A stretch of 5,495 nucleotides of DNA, taken from NCBI GenBank assembly GCA_004298725.1, contig SCQA01000224.1:1-5495 (forward strand), given 5' to 3'. The stretch is from a bacterium (GTDB taxonomy: Bacteria; Desulfobacterota; GWC2-55-46). Every line of letters starts with the position of its first letter. The first letter of the stretch is position 1. Positions 5,346 to 5,495 of the stretch are shown here, one piece after another. Below the pieces are notes generated by a model that had not been told where the DNA came from, did no database searches, and saw nothing but the letters and a program-made list of their open reading frames with translations. A program made the position numbers and the translations under genes.

Positions 5346-5495
5346 ACTGTGTGATATAGGCTTCGCGGGTAGCCCGGCAAGGGGTCAAAATGACGAACTC
5401 GAAAAGCATGAATGGAAAGAAGGAGATATTACGGCATTTTTGAGGTTGATATAATTCTGAAAAAAAATGGTTGGAAGAAAAAACTATCGAACTGA

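Noticed and set aside
5359..5378. Hairpin after the J-protein gene (CGGG-TAG-CCCG at 5366-5376)
   Set aside because: Only four base pairs with a competing fold and no T-run after it, so a terminator cannot be supported.

Overview
No novel defence, mobile or metabolic system is visible in this window. It reads as ordinary bacterial chromosome: respiratory assembly genes, then chaperone genes, with a small accessory island between the two chaperone genes. Host (inference): a Gram-negative bacterium with a haem-copper terminal oxidase. The DnaK is the long Gram-negative type, and the SCO protein belongs to the C-terminally anchored subgroup that I associate with deltaproteobacteria-like and Nitrospirota/Nitrospinota-like lineages. 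The sequence does not fix the phylum.

Layout, all genes on the + strand. (1) Bases 2-1303: the 3' end of a SCO1/SenC-type copper chaperone gene, then ctaB/cyoE (haem O synthase) after a 45-base gap. This is probably the tail of a cytochrome oxidase biogenesis operon, closed by a strong hairpin terminator at 1336-1371. (2) Bases 1415-3506: dnaK as a single-gene unit, with a sigma70-like promoter, a strong Shine-Dalgarno sequence and its own GAAA-loop terminator. Its C-terminal tail carries an unusual His-rich patch. (3) Bases 3507-4381: the accessory island. It holds a small REP-like hairpin, an in-frame 15-base tandem repeat leading into what looks like the N-terminal scrap of a Y1 (IS200/RAYT-like) transposase, and an intact Phd/YefM antitoxin - RelE/YafQ-type toxin operon with a near-consensus promoter and a candidate operator. 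The island ends in a sequence that repeats both outer arms of the dnaK terminator. (4) Bases 4416-5345: a class B (zinc-finger-less) J-domain protein of the CbpA type. It has no visible Shine-Dalgarno sequence, and a perfect TATAAT lies six bases from its ATG, suggesting a leaderless mRNA. (5) Bases 5346-5495: a tail with no gene I can support.

Functional links: SCO and CtaB serve oxidase assembly, through CuA copper delivery and haem O/A synthesis. DnaK and the J-protein are natural partners: the HPD motif of the J-domain stimulates DnaK ATPase. No grpE or zinc-finger DnaJ is in the window. The toxin-antitoxin pair and transposase scrap probably arrived between dnaK and its partner gene later. 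The observations most worth a second look are the leaderless signature, the transposase scrap with its hairpin and in-frame repeat, the repeated terminator arms around the island, and the His-rich DnaK tail.
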